A DNA stretch of 5,573 nt from an uncultured Alistipes sp. (GTDB taxonomy: Bacteria > Bacteroidota > Bacteroidia > Bacteroidales > Rikenellaceae). Location: the NCBI RefSeq assembly GCF_949296715.1, contig NZ_CASFQD010000034.1:1-5573 (forward strand), given 5' to 3'. Positions 1-5,573 of the stretch are shown in pieces (position 1 is the first letter of the stretch; every line of letters begins with the position of its first letter). Below the pieces are notes generated by a model that ran no database searches, had not been told where the DNA came from, and saw nothing but the letters and a program-made list of their open reading frames with translations. The translations under genes were made by a program, and so were the position numbers.

Positions 1-247
1 CGGCCGCGGTGAGCCGTTCGCCGCCCGCCTCCGTGAGCTCGATGCGCACGAAGCCCGAGACGGCAGCCGGATAGTGCTCCGCCGCGGCAACGGCGGCGAT
101 GCGCTCCGCCAGGCGCTGCAGGTCGGGGGCGTAGCCGCGCCCGAAGAGATAGCGCGACGCGGCGTCGAGCAGGGCGGCGTGGGCTGCGAGGTTGCGCGCC
201 CGGCCCCGTGCGAGGTGCACGATCTGGTATGGCGCCGGGAGGCTCAC
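1..247 (-). CDS. Partial CDS (5' end only), possible fold-type IV PLP aminotransferase
   Basis: Only the first 82 codons are in the window; the gene continues past the left edge. The start is chosen as GTG at 247-245, which overlaps the holA TGA as GTGA. No in-frame ATG is nearby, and such overlaps are typical of translationally coupled operon genes. The product begins MSLPAPYQIVHLARGRARNL and has an alanine/arginine-rich helix (AALLDAASRYLFGRGY, about residues 23-38). A later segment, YPAAVSGFVRIELTEAGGER (about 60-79), resembles the N-terminal lobe of class IV aminotransferases (branched-chain aminotransferase or aminodeoxychorismate lyase type), where a helix follows the first strands and a 'VR..lT..G' strand follows. 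The PLP lysine and other diagnostic residues would lie outside the window, so the family call is tentative. The reading frame itself is well supported by the overlap and by the absence of stops. Confidence 0.5.
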   Translation of the reverse strand, partial: MSLPAPYQIVHLARGRARNLAAHAALLDAASRYLFGRGYAPDLQRLAERIAAVAAAEHYPAAVSGFVRIELTEAGGERLTAA

Positions 248-1314
248 AACAGAAAGATTTTCAGCAGCAGTTCGCGCAGCAGCTCGCCGTCGGGCGCGCC
301 GCCAGCGTTGAGCCCCTTGCTCTTGGCGTCGTATTCGCGCAGCAGCCCCAGCACCTGGAAGACCTTGCGGTTGTCCCACAGCGCGGCCTGCTGCTTGATC
401 TCGTTCAGCACGAAGGTGTTGTTCTTGCGCAGGATGCGCATGAGCTCCACATCCTGCGGGAAGGGCTTGCCCTTGTGGCGCGTGAGCCAGCGCAGGTAGT
501 TGACCACGAACAGGTCGCGGAACTGCCCGAAGAGCGCCATGACCGTCAGCAGCAATGGGTTCTCCTTGGGATTGCGGGCGAAGTGGTCGGCGATCAGCAG
601 CGCACGCTGCATGTCGCGCGTGACGACGGCGCGGCACAGCTCGAAGTTGTTGAACTCCTTGGAGATGCCGATGTTGGCCTCGATGTCGGCGTCGGTGATG
701 CGCTTCGTCCCCTCGGGCAGCGAGACGGTGAGCTTGCGCAGCTCGTTGTCGATGCGCGCGATGTCGGTGCCGAGGTGGTCCGTCAGCATCGAGAGCGCCT
801 TCTGGTCGATCGCGAAGCCCTGCTGCCGGACGAATTGCTGGAGCCATGCGGCGATCTCGTAGTCGCGCGGCCGCACCGACTCGAAGACCGCGCCGTTGGC
901 CGCACACCCTTTGTAGAAGGCCGAGCGCTTGTCGGCGTTCTTCTCCTTGTGGCAGATGACGAGGACGGTCGTCGGCGAGGGCTTCTGCGTGTAGAGCGAT
1001 AATTTCTCCACGTTGCGCAGCTGCTGCGCCTCCTTGAGGATGACGACCTGGCAGCGGCCCATCATCGGCAGCTGGCGGCAGAGGTTGATGACCTGCCCGG
1101 CGTCGGAATCCTTGCCGTAGACGACGATCTGGTTGAAGGCGCGTTCGGCCTCGTCGAGGATCGAGCCGGCGAGCTGCTCCGTGAGGCGGTCGATGAAGTA
1201 ACCCTCCTCGCCCATGAGCAGGTAGAGCGGGGCGAAGCGGCCCGCGGCGATCTCCCCCGTGAGCCGTTCGAACTCGGCGACCGAATCCTTGAATTTGACT
1301 GTGCTCTTTGTCAT
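244..1314 (-). CDS. holA: DNA polymerase III subunit delta
   Basis: This 356-residue protein is the delta subunit of the clamp loader, which opens the beta sliding clamp and loads it onto primed DNA. It matches the family in length (E. coli HolA is about 343) and in its opening segment, where FAPLYLLMGEEGYFIDRL (residues 27-44) corresponds to the usual 'pvYlL.GeE.yfid.l' start of the N-terminal AAA+-like domain. No Walker A motif is visible, as expected because delta does not bind ATP. The middle carries the helical lid domain (ALSMLTDHLGTDIARIDNEL), and the C-terminal third (NPLLLTVMALFGQFRDLFVV onward) is the collar domain. The ATG at 1314 lies 2 nt after the tilS stop. The frame stays open far upstream through antisense tilS, but that extension is low-complexity arginine-rich sequence and not part of the gene. 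The stop overlaps the next gene's GTG by 4 nt, indicating co-transcription and probable coupling. Confidence 0.93.
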   Translation of the reverse strand: MTKSTVKFKDSVAEFERLTGEIAAGRFAPLYLLMGEEGYFIDRLTEQLAGSILDEAERAFNQIVVYGKDSDAGQVINLCRQLPMMGRCQVVILKEAQQLRNVEKLSLYTQKPSPTTVLVICHKEKNADKRSAFYKGCAANGAVFESVRPRDYEIAAWLQQFVRQQGFAIDQKALSMLTDHLGTDIARIDNELRKLTVSLPEGTKRITDADIEANIGISKEFNNFELCRAVVTRDMQRALLIADHFARNPKENPLLLTVMALFGQFRDLFVVNYLRWLTRHKGKPFPQDVELMRILRKNNTFVLNEIKQQAALWDNRKVFQVLGLLREYDAKSKGLNAGGAPDGELLRELLLKIFLL

Positions 1315-1316
1315 GG

Positions 1317-2660
1317 TCAGACGATCTCCCTGGTGATGCGCAGGACGTTCTCGGTCTCGGGCGTGAGGCGGAAGCGGTCGTCGATTCTCCGGCCGACGAC
1401 CCAGACGATGTCGTCGCCCGACAGCAGCACGAACTGCCGCTGCTTCCCGGGCAGCGAGACCTTGGCGTCGATCAGAAAGTCGCTGACCTTCTTGCGGCCG
1501 GTCATGCCGAAGGGGATGAACCAGTCGCCCTCGCGCCAGCGGCGCAGCGTGAGCGGGAACCGGAGCTTGTCGGCATCGACCTGCGCGATCTGCTCGGGCA
1601 CGCCGAAATCCTTGATGTCGTCGATGTCGCAGTATTCGAAGTAGAGCACCGCGTTGCCGCAGTAGCAGCGCGGGGCGCCCCGCCCGACCGTCGTGCGGCA
1701 CTCGTCGTCGGGGGCGATCGGCGAGACGATGATCGCCCCGCGGTCGATCGTCGCCATGCGGTCGCGCGCATAGAAGCGGCGTCCCGTGGCGTCGTGGTTT
1801 AGGGCGTGGCACAGCGCGTCGATGACGTCGCCCTTGAATCCGTAGGCGGAGTTGAGCAGTTCGTAGATGACGAATTCGCGCGGGAAGGCCGGGTCGATGC
1901 GGTCGATGCGGATCGTGTCGGTGTCGCCCTCCGTGGTCACGGCCTCGCCGCGGATGCGCTCGATGCCGTGGTCGATGAAGAGCTGGGCGTCGGTCAGCCG
2001 GCCGATGTTCTTGCGCATGAGGTCCGTGAACTTGGGGTTGATCTCGCGGATGCGGGGGATGAGCCCCAGGCGAATCTTGTTGCGCAGGTATTTCGTCGAG
2101 CGGTTCGAGGAGTCCTCGCGGAAGGGGATGTGGTTCTGCACGGCGTATTCGAGAATCTCCTTGCGCGAGGCGAACATCAGCGGGCGGATGATTTTGCCGA
2201 CCTGCGTCGAGATGCCGGTCAGGCCGCGCAGCCCGGTGCCGCGCAGCAGGTTGATGAAGAAGGTCTCGATTGAGTCGTCGGCGTGGTGGGCGATGGCGAT
2301 GACCGTATAGCCCTCCTCGCGGCTCAACGCATCGAACCACGCGTAGCGCAGGCGCCGGGCCGCCATCTCCATCGACTCGCCCGTGCGCTCCATCTCGCCC
2401 GCGGTGTCGAAGCGCCGGTTGTAGCAGGGCACGCCGCAGCGGTCGGCCTCCTGCCTGACGAGCACCTCGTCCTCGTCGCTCTCGGTGCCGCGCAGCTGGA
2501 AGTTGCAGTGAGCCACGCCCACCGTGTAGCCGCTGCGGGTGAAGAGCGAGAGCATGACCATCGAGTCGACGCCGCCCGAGACGGTCAGCAGGATGCGGTC
2601 GTCGTGCGTCGCCAGGTCGTTTTCGGCGATGTAGCGTTGGAAGGATTCGAGTAGGGGCAT
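1317..2660 (-). CDS. tilS: tRNA(Ile)-lysidine synthetase
   Basis: TilS uses ATP and lysine to convert C34 of the CAU-anticodon isoleucine tRNA to lysidine, so that the tRNA reads AUA as Ile and is charged by IleRS. The 447-residue product has the N-type ATP-pyrophosphatase P-loop SGGVDS at residues 28-33, HCNFQLRG at 51-58, and the family signature HHADDSIET (125-133) leading into NLLRGTGLRGLTGI (137-150). EDSSN (182-186) with YLRNKIR (191-197) is the next conserved block. A C-terminal TilS substrate-binding domain covers about 364-447 (RRWREGDWFIPFGMTGRKKV, then DFLIDAKV). All key motifs are intact and the length is normal for the full-length type. The ATG at 2660 follows an A-rich stretch (tatcaaaat), as is usual for Bacteroidetes starts. 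The 82 nt back to murB are GC-rich, with no TAnnTTTG promoter and no terminator, so expression probably depends on murB transcription. holA starts 2 nt downstream. Confidence 0.96.
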   Translation of the reverse strand: MPLLESFQRYIAENDLATHDDRILLTVSGGVDSMVMLSLFTRSGYTVGVAHCNFQLRGTESDEDEVLVRQEADRCGVPCYNRRFDTAGEMERTGESMEMAARRLRYAWFDALSREEGYTVIAIAHHADDSIETFFINLLRGTGLRGLTGISTQVGKIIRPLMFASRKEILEYAVQNHIPFREDSSNRSTKYLRNKIRLGLIPRIREINPKFTDLMRKNIGRLTDAQLFIDHGIERIRGEAVTTEGDTDTIRIDRIDPAFPREFVIYELLNSAYGFKGDVIDALCHALNHDATGRRFYARDRMATIDRGAIIVSPIAPDDECRTTVGRGAPRCYCGNAVLYFEYCDIDDIKDFGVPEQIAQVDADKLRFPLTLRRWREGDWFIPFGMTGRKKVSDFLIDAKVSLPGKQRQFVLLSGDDIVWVVGRRIDDRFRLTPETENVLRITREIV

Positions 2661-2742
2661 ATTTTGATAGGTGTCGTTGTTTGCTGATTCCCGCCCGGCG
2701 GGCCGTCGTTCCGGCGTGCCCGGGAGCGTCGCGGTGATGGCG

Positions 2743-3756
2743 TCAGAGGATGTTGACCTCGGTGTCGATCTCCACGCCGAAGCGCTCGAGGACCCGCTGC
2801 TGCACCTTGCGGGCCAGCGCCATCACCTCGCCGCCCGTGGCGCCGCCGAAGTTCACCAGCACGAGGGCCTGCCGTTCGTGCACGCCGACGTTACCCTCGC
2901 GGTAGCCCTTCATCCCGGCGCGGTCGATGAGCCACCCGGCGGCGAGCTTCGCCTTGTCTGCCTGTCCGGCGGCGGGGTAGAGCGGCATGTCGGGGAACTC
3001 GGCCCGCAGGCGGTCGGCCACGGCCTGCTCCACGACGGGGTTCTTGAAGAAGCTGCCGGCGTTGCCCAGCACCTTCGGGTCGGGGAGCTTCGCGCGGCGG
3101 ATGGCGCAGATCGCCTCGCGGATGTTGCGCAGCGTGGCGCCGCCGCGGGCCTCGACCTCGCGCTCGACGTCGCCGTAGCCCAGGCGCGGGTGCGGCGTGC
3201 GGTGCAGGGCGATCTCGATGGCCGTGATGACGACCTTTCCGCGCAGCTCGTGCTTGAAGACGCTTTCGCGGTAGCCGAAGGCGCAGTGCGCGGCGTCGAG
3301 CGTGAGCAGGTTGCCCGTCCCGACGCAGAACATCTCCACGCGGCGGATCGCATCCTTGGCCTCGCAGCCGTAGGCTCCGATGTTCTGTACGGGTGCGGCG
3401 CCCGCCTTGCCGGGGATGAGCGAGAGGTTCTCGATGCCCCACAGGCCGCGCTCGACGGCCCAGGCAACCAGATCGTCCCACTCGACGCCCGCCTCGACGC
3501 GCAGGCGCACCTCGCCGTCTTCGTCGGTGAGCACCTCGATGCCGCTGGCCACGGGCGTGAGCAGCACGCCGTCGTAGTCCTGCGTGAAGAGGATGTTGTT
3601 GCCGCCGGCGAGGACCATCCAGCGGTCGGGCACCCCTGCGGCGAAGATTGCGCGCAGGTCGTCGGCCGTTTCGAATTCGACGAGCCGCCGGGCATGCTGC
3701 ACGACGCCGAAGCTGTTGCGGCCGCGCAGGTCTGTATGGTGAAATTCTCGGATCAT
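2743..3756 (-). CDS. murB: UDP-N-acetylenolpyruvoylglucosamine reductase
   Basis: MurB reduces UDP-GlcNAc-enolpyruvate to UDP-MurNAc with NADPH via bound FAD, the second committed step of peptidoglycan precursor synthesis in the cytoplasm. The 337-residue protein has the FAD-binding VLAGGNNIL (48-56), the IPGKAGAAPVQNIGAYGCE block (114-132), and FGYRES (160-165) containing the catalytic-site Arg163. LGNAGSFFKNP (230-240) contains Ser235, the expected proton donor. The terminal TEVNIL contains Glu333, matching E. coli Glu325. The FGYRES loop, the preserved Tyr194 region and the length match the type I (E. coli-like) enzyme. The ATG at 3756 gives an N-terminus of the expected length (MIREFHHTDLRGRNSF). 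The frame is also open upstream into antisense DUF4301, which is a GC-codon shadow. It is the first gene of the minus-strand operon. Its likely promoter sits only 7 nt upstream of the ATG. Confidence 0.96.
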   Translation of the reverse strand: MIREFHHTDLRGRNSFGVVQHARRLVEFETADDLRAIFAAGVPDRWMVLAGGNNILFTQDYDGVLLTPVASGIEVLTDEDGEVRLRVEAGVEWDDLVAWAVERGLWGIENLSLIPGKAGAAPVQNIGAYGCEAKDAIRRVEMFCVGTGNLLTLDAAHCAFGYRESVFKHELRGKVVITAIEIALHRTPHPRLGYGDVEREVEARGGATLRNIREAICAIRRAKLPDPKVLGNAGSFFKNPVVEQAVADRLRAEFPDMPLYPAAGQADKAKLAAGWLIDRAGMKGYREGNVGVHERQALVLVNFGGATGGEVMALARKVQQRVLERFGVEIDTEVNIL

Positions 3757-3758
3757 GA

Positions 3759-3790
3759 TGTGCAAAGTTACGAATAATTTACTAACTTTG
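3759..3790 (+). promoter_or_regulatory. Predicted promoter of the DUF4301 gene
   Basis: An exact TAnnTTTG -7 box (TAACTTTG, 3783-3790) is preceded, after 20 nt, by TGTG (3759-3762), a 3-of-4 match to the Bacteroidetes -33 TTTG at the expected spacing. Initiation would fall around 3795, giving a leader of roughly 35-40 nt that ends in the A-rich ctaaaaatact before the ATG. Bacteroidetes commonly use such A-rich leaders in place of a Shine-Dalgarno sequence. The -33 element overlaps the murB -7 box on the other strand. Confidence 0.6.
3763..3770 (-). promoter_or_regulatory. Predicted -7 box of the murB operon promoter (TAACTTTG)
   Basis: Read on the minus strand, this is TTCGTAACTTTGCA, a very good match to the Bacteroidetes primary sigma factor -7 element TAnnTTTG with its frequent TTCG prefix and CA suffix. 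The last G of the box is 7 nt from the A of the murB ATG, so transcription should start within about 0-3 nt of the start codon. A -33 TTTG at the usual 19-21 nt spacing is not evident (TTAT is the best there), so the promoter is called on the -7 element and its position alone. Confidence 0.6.
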
Positions 3791-3831
3791 ATAAGATATA
3801 TCACCCGAACGACTGAAACCCTAAAAATACT

Positions 3832-5271
3832 ATGCCTATGTTTACTGAAAAAGATTTGCGTCAAATCGAACAGCACGGCCTGACCCGCGAGGCCGTGGAG
3901 AATCAGATCGAGAACTTCCGCCGCGGGTTCCCCTACCTGCAGGTGGTGCGTGCCGCCTCGCCCGGCGACGGGGTCGTCGTCGTGGATGATGCCGCGGCCG
4001 ATGCGGCGCAGGCCCGTTATGAGAAGGCTTCGCACGGCCTTTCGGTCGTGAAGTTCGTCCCGGCGTCGGGCGCCGCCACGCGCATGTTCAAGGAACTCTT
4101 CGAGTTCGTCAACGAGGGCAAGCGCGGCAAGGGCATCGACACGCTGCTGGAGAACATCGAGCGCTTCGCCTTCTGGCCCGAGCTGAAAGCCGTGCTGCCG
4201 GAGGGTGCCGACGATCGGACCGTCGTGAGCTGCATCGTCAAGCAGGGGCTCAACTATGGACAGAAGCCCAAGGGGCTGGTGACCTTCCACGCCTATGCGG
4301 ACGGCGCCCGCAAGGCCGTCGAGGAGCACCTGGTCGAGGGGGCGGCCTACGCCTCGGCCGACGGCGTGGCCCGCATCCACTTCACCGTCTCGCCCGAGCA
4401 CCGTGCCGGCTTCGAGAGCCTGCTCGCCGAGAAGGTTCCCGTCTATGAAAAGCGCTTCGGCATCCGCTACGAGATTTCGTTCTCCGTGCAGAAGCCCTCG
4501 ACCGACACGATCGCCGTGAACCCCGACAACACGCCCTTCCGCCAGGACGACGGCAGCCTGCTGTTCCGTCCCGCGGGCCACGGTGCGCTGATCGAGAACC
4601 TGAACGAGATCGACGCCGACGTCATCTTCATCAAGAATATCGACAACGTGACGACCGATGCGCGCCGCGGCGACACGGTCCGCTACAAGAAGGTGCTGGC
4701 CGGGTTGCTGCTCGAGCTGCAGGAGCAGGCCTTCGGCTGCCTGCGTGCGCTGGAGGCGGGCACTGCCGACCTGGCCGAGGTGGCCGCATTCATCGAGCGG
4801 CGGCTCTGCGTGAAGTTGCCCGCCGCGTATGATGCCGCGCTGCTGCGTGCGGTGCTCGACCGCCCGATCCGCGTCTGCGGCATGGTCCGCAACGAGGGCG
4901 AGCCGGGCGGCGGTCCGTTCTGGGTGGCCAACCCCGACGGTACGGAGTCGCTGCAGATTGCCGAGTCGAGCCAGATTTCGCCCGACGACATGCCGCTGAT
5001 GAAGTCGGCCACGCACTTCAACCCCGTCGACCTCGTCTGCGGCGTGCGCACGTCGCAGGGCGGCAAGTTCGACCTGCGCCGCTATACCGACCCCTCGACG
5101 GGCTTCATCTCTTCGAAGTCGTCGGGCGGCCGCGAACTGCGCGCCCAGGAGCTGCCGGGCCTGTGGAACGGCGCGATGGCCCGCTGGAACACGATCTTCG
5201 TCGATGTGCCCATCACGACCTTCTCGCCCGTCAAGGTCGTTCAGGACCTGCTGCGGCCCCAGCACCAGTAA
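3832..5271 (+). CDS. DUF4301 family protein, possible divergent UDP-sugar pyrophosphorylase-like nucleotidyltransferase
   Basis: I recognise this 479-residue cytoplasmic protein as a DUF4301 family member from conserved blocks. These are the N-terminal FTEKDLRQIEQHGLT, VKFVPASGAATRMFK (73-87), KPKGLVTFHAY (145-155), the segment from Phe218 to Gly251 ending in PAGHG (247-251), VIFIKNIDNV (264-273), GGGPFW (359-364), THFNPVDLVCG (394-404) and a C-terminal ELPGLWNGAMARWNT block. No signal peptide or membrane segment is seen. The function is not established. What I infer is that the order of a Gly-x-x-Thr-Arg-Met loop followed by Lys, a PKG, a Gln before Pro, a GHG and an N-I-D-N strand parallels UDP-glucose/UDP-GlcNAc pyrophosphorylases. 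The first loop is degenerate, however (SGAATRM in place of GGxGTRL). ATG 3832 is preferred because it follows an A-rich leader; ATG 3838 is a possible alternative. The gene is transcribed alone, divergently from murB, and is followed by two terminators. Confidence 0.88.
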   Translation: MPMFTEKDLRQIEQHGLTREAVENQIENFRRGFPYLQVVRAASPGDGVVVVDDAAADAAQARYEKASHGLSVVKFVPASGAATRMFKELFEFVNEGKRGKGIDTLLENIERFAFWPELKAVLPEGADDRTVVSCIVKQGLNYGQKPKGLVTFHAYADGARKAVEEHLVEGAAYASADGVARIHFTVSPEHRAGFESLLAEKVPVYEKRFGIRYEISFSVQKPSTDTIAVNPDNTPFRQDDGSLLFRPAGHGALIENLNEIDADVIFIKNIDNVTTDARRGDTVRYKKVLAGLLLELQEQAFGCLRALEAGTADLAEVAAFIERRLCVKLPAAYDAALLRAVLDRPIRVCGMVRNEGEPGGGPFWVANPDGTESLQIAESSQISPDDMPLMKSATHFNPVDLVCGVRTSQGGKFDLRRYTDPSTGFISSKSSGGRELRAQELPGLWNGAMARWNTIFVDVPITTFSPVKVVQDLLRPQHQ

Positions 5272-5297
5272 CAGCTGGCGGCCGACCGCCGTGCCGT

Positions 5298-5329
5298 GCC
5301 CTCCGGAACTTGTCTCCGGAGGGCTTTTT
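5298..5329 (+). terminator. Rho-independent terminator of the DUF4301 gene
   Basis: A perfect 10-bp stem, GCCCTCCGGA (5298-5307) with TCCGGAGGGC (5315-5324), closes a 7-nt loop and is followed directly by five Ts (5325-5329). It lies 26 nt after the DUF4301 stop. This is a textbook intrinsic terminator for plus-strand transcription. No matching A-run precedes the stem, so it should not act strongly on the other strand. Confidence 0.9.
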
Positions 5330-5358
5330 CGCCTCCTGCTCCCGGTCTGTCAGACCAC

Positions 5359-5389
5359 AAAAAAACGGGACCCCGACGGGCCCGTTTTT
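5359..5389. terminator. Second, bidirectional intrinsic terminator
   Basis: AAAAACGGG (5361-5369) pairs with CCCGTTTTT (5381-5389). Inside it, CCC (5372-5374) can pair with GGG (5378-5380) around GAC, leaving a 2-nt bulge. It provides a T5 tail on the plus strand and, because the A-run is 5359-5365, a T7 tail on the minus strand. It therefore could both back up the DUF4301 terminator and stop leftward transcription arriving from the AT-rich right edge. Confidence 0.75.
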
Positions 5390-5429
5390 CATTTGGTAAT
5401 GATGCCAAAATTGGTTGGTATTATATTAG

Positions 5430-5470
5430 AACAAATGACCAGAATCGTATGATTCTGGTCATTTGTTTTT
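5430..5470. terminator. Long perfect hairpin overlapping the transposase-like stop codon, probable terminator
   Basis: A 17-bp perfect inverted repeat (5430-5446 with 5451-5467, arms reading AACAAATGACCAGAATC and its complement) flanks a 4-nt GTAT loop. On the plus strand the stem ends in a run of five Ts (5466-5470). On the minus strand the stem contains the TGA (5461-5459) of the gene entering from the right, and is followed by the weaker tail TTGTTCTAATAT. Its position between convergent genes supports a terminator, possibly one belonging to the inserted element. The alternative is that it is a sub-terminal repeat of that element. Confidence 0.65.
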
Positions 5471-5573
5471 CATAATAATTCCATCATTGCTATTCAGAAA
5501 AAGATACCACTTTACGATGTCCTGTAAATGTTGTTCCGAGAGTCCGCGATGGACTCTTAAGTTGTCTTTTAAG
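5459..5573 (-). CDS. Partial CDS (3' end only), probable transposase C-terminus
   Basis: The frame is open from the right edge (first complete codon at 5572-5570) to TGA at 5461-5459, giving 37 residues. They include LKDNLRVHRGLSEQHLQDIV followed by KWYLFLNSNDGIIMKNK. The 'L...LR.HRGLS..H....V.WYL' pattern resembles the C-terminal end of DDE transposases of the IS1249/IS256-related type, where an 'LR..HRGLS' helix precedes a Trp/Tyr-rich helix. This resemblance is from memory of those families and rests on few residues. AT-rich codon use (TTA, AAA, ATT, AAT) differs sharply from the GC-rich neighbours, consistent with acquired DNA. The gene converges on DUF4301, and a 17-bp hairpin overlaps its stop. 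A short AT-rich hypothetical gene cannot be excluded. Confidence 0.55.
   Translation of the reverse strand, partial: LKDNLRVHRGLSEQHLQDIVKWYLFLNSNDGIIMKNK

Larger units (their letters stand above)
5390..5573 (-). mobile_element. Possible end of an insertion sequence (boundary undetermined)
   Basis: After the second terminator the DNA changes abruptly from GC-rich to AT-rich and carries the 3' end of a transposase-like gene. The element would extend past the right edge. Its left boundary should lie somewhere between about 5390 and 5430, with a candidate terminal sequence beginning near GGTAATGATGCCAAAATTGG (5395-5414). The partner inverted repeat and the target duplication are not in the window, so the exact end cannot be fixed. 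Confidence 0.4.

Noticed and set aside
208..1002. 264-codon plus-strand ORF opposite holA
   Set aside because: Same shadow pattern (Val, Glu, Gln, Arg-rich), with no independent promoter or leader.
1315..2340. Open N-terminal extension of the holA frame across antisense/alternate-frame tilS
   Set aside because: Translation is low-complexity, Arg/His/Pro-rich, and overlaps the well-supported tilS. holA family length fits the ATG at 1314.
2690..2702. GC-rich palindrome CCCGCC-C-GGCGGG between murB and tilS
   Set aside because: The spacer is 1 nt, so only about 4 bp can form around a real loop, and no T-run follows on either strand. It is not a convincing terminator.
2671..3777. 368-codon plus-strand ORF opposite murB
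   Set aside because: Antisense shadow: Val/Ala/Asp/His-rich with no recognisable motif, fully opposite a gene with all catalytic residues.
3757..5265. Open frame upstream of murB running antisense through the whole of DUF4301
   Set aside because: It is the complement of conserved DUF4301 codons in GC-rich DNA, has shadow-like composition, and ends at a murB start that already gives the correct family length.
5163..5399. Small plus-strand ORFs covering the DUF4301 end and the terminators
   Set aside because: They read through two hairpin terminators in a frame different from DUF4301 and show no protein-like features.
1..5573. Search for tRNA/rRNA genes, CRISPR arrays, toxin-antitoxin pairs or defence genes
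   Set aside because: No repeat-spacer periodicity, no RNA-gene-like segment and no such protein motif was seen. Nearly all sequence is accounted for by the listed genes.

Overview
The window looks like a chromosomal segment of a GC-rich Bacteroidetes, most plausibly Alistipes or another member of the Rikenellaceae. Three things point that way. A 479-residue DUF4301-family protein, a family I associate with Bacteroidetes, is present. The promoter boxes between the divergent genes are of the Bacteroidetes TAnnTTTG type. The coding DNA is strongly GC-biased, which is unusual for Bacteroides but normal for Alistipes. The genus is inferred, not proven.

Left part (1-3756, minus strand): four co-directional genes read right to left: murB (UDP-MurNAc synthesis), tilS (tRNA-Ile lysidine synthetase), holA (DNA polymerase III delta subunit) and the start of a fourth gene that runs off the left edge (tentatively a fold-type IV aminotransferase). 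tilS and holA are 2 nt apart. holA and the fourth gene share a GTGA stop/start overlap. murB and tilS are 82 nt apart with no recognisable promoter or terminator between them. This looks like one housekeeping operon feeding wall synthesis, AUA decoding and replication.

Centre (3757-3831): a 75-nt AT-rich divergent intergenic region. It holds two identical TAACTTTG boxes in opposite orientation, 12 bp apart, one facing each gene. The murB box lies so close to the ATG that a leaderless or nearly leaderless murB mRNA is predicted.

Right-centre (3832-5271, plus strand): the DUF4301 gene. Its motif order resembles that of UDP-sugar pyrophosphorylases, which suggests a divergent nucleotidyltransferase. 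This is the most interesting functional hypothesis in the window.

Right edge (5272-5573): two tandem terminator hairpins follow DUF4301. Composition then turns abruptly AT-rich. A third long hairpin overlaps the stop codon of a minus-strand coding end that enters from the right edge. Its 37 visible residues resemble a transposase C-terminus, so an insertion sequence probably abuts this locus. No CRISPR array, tRNA, rRNA, defence system or phage gene is visible.
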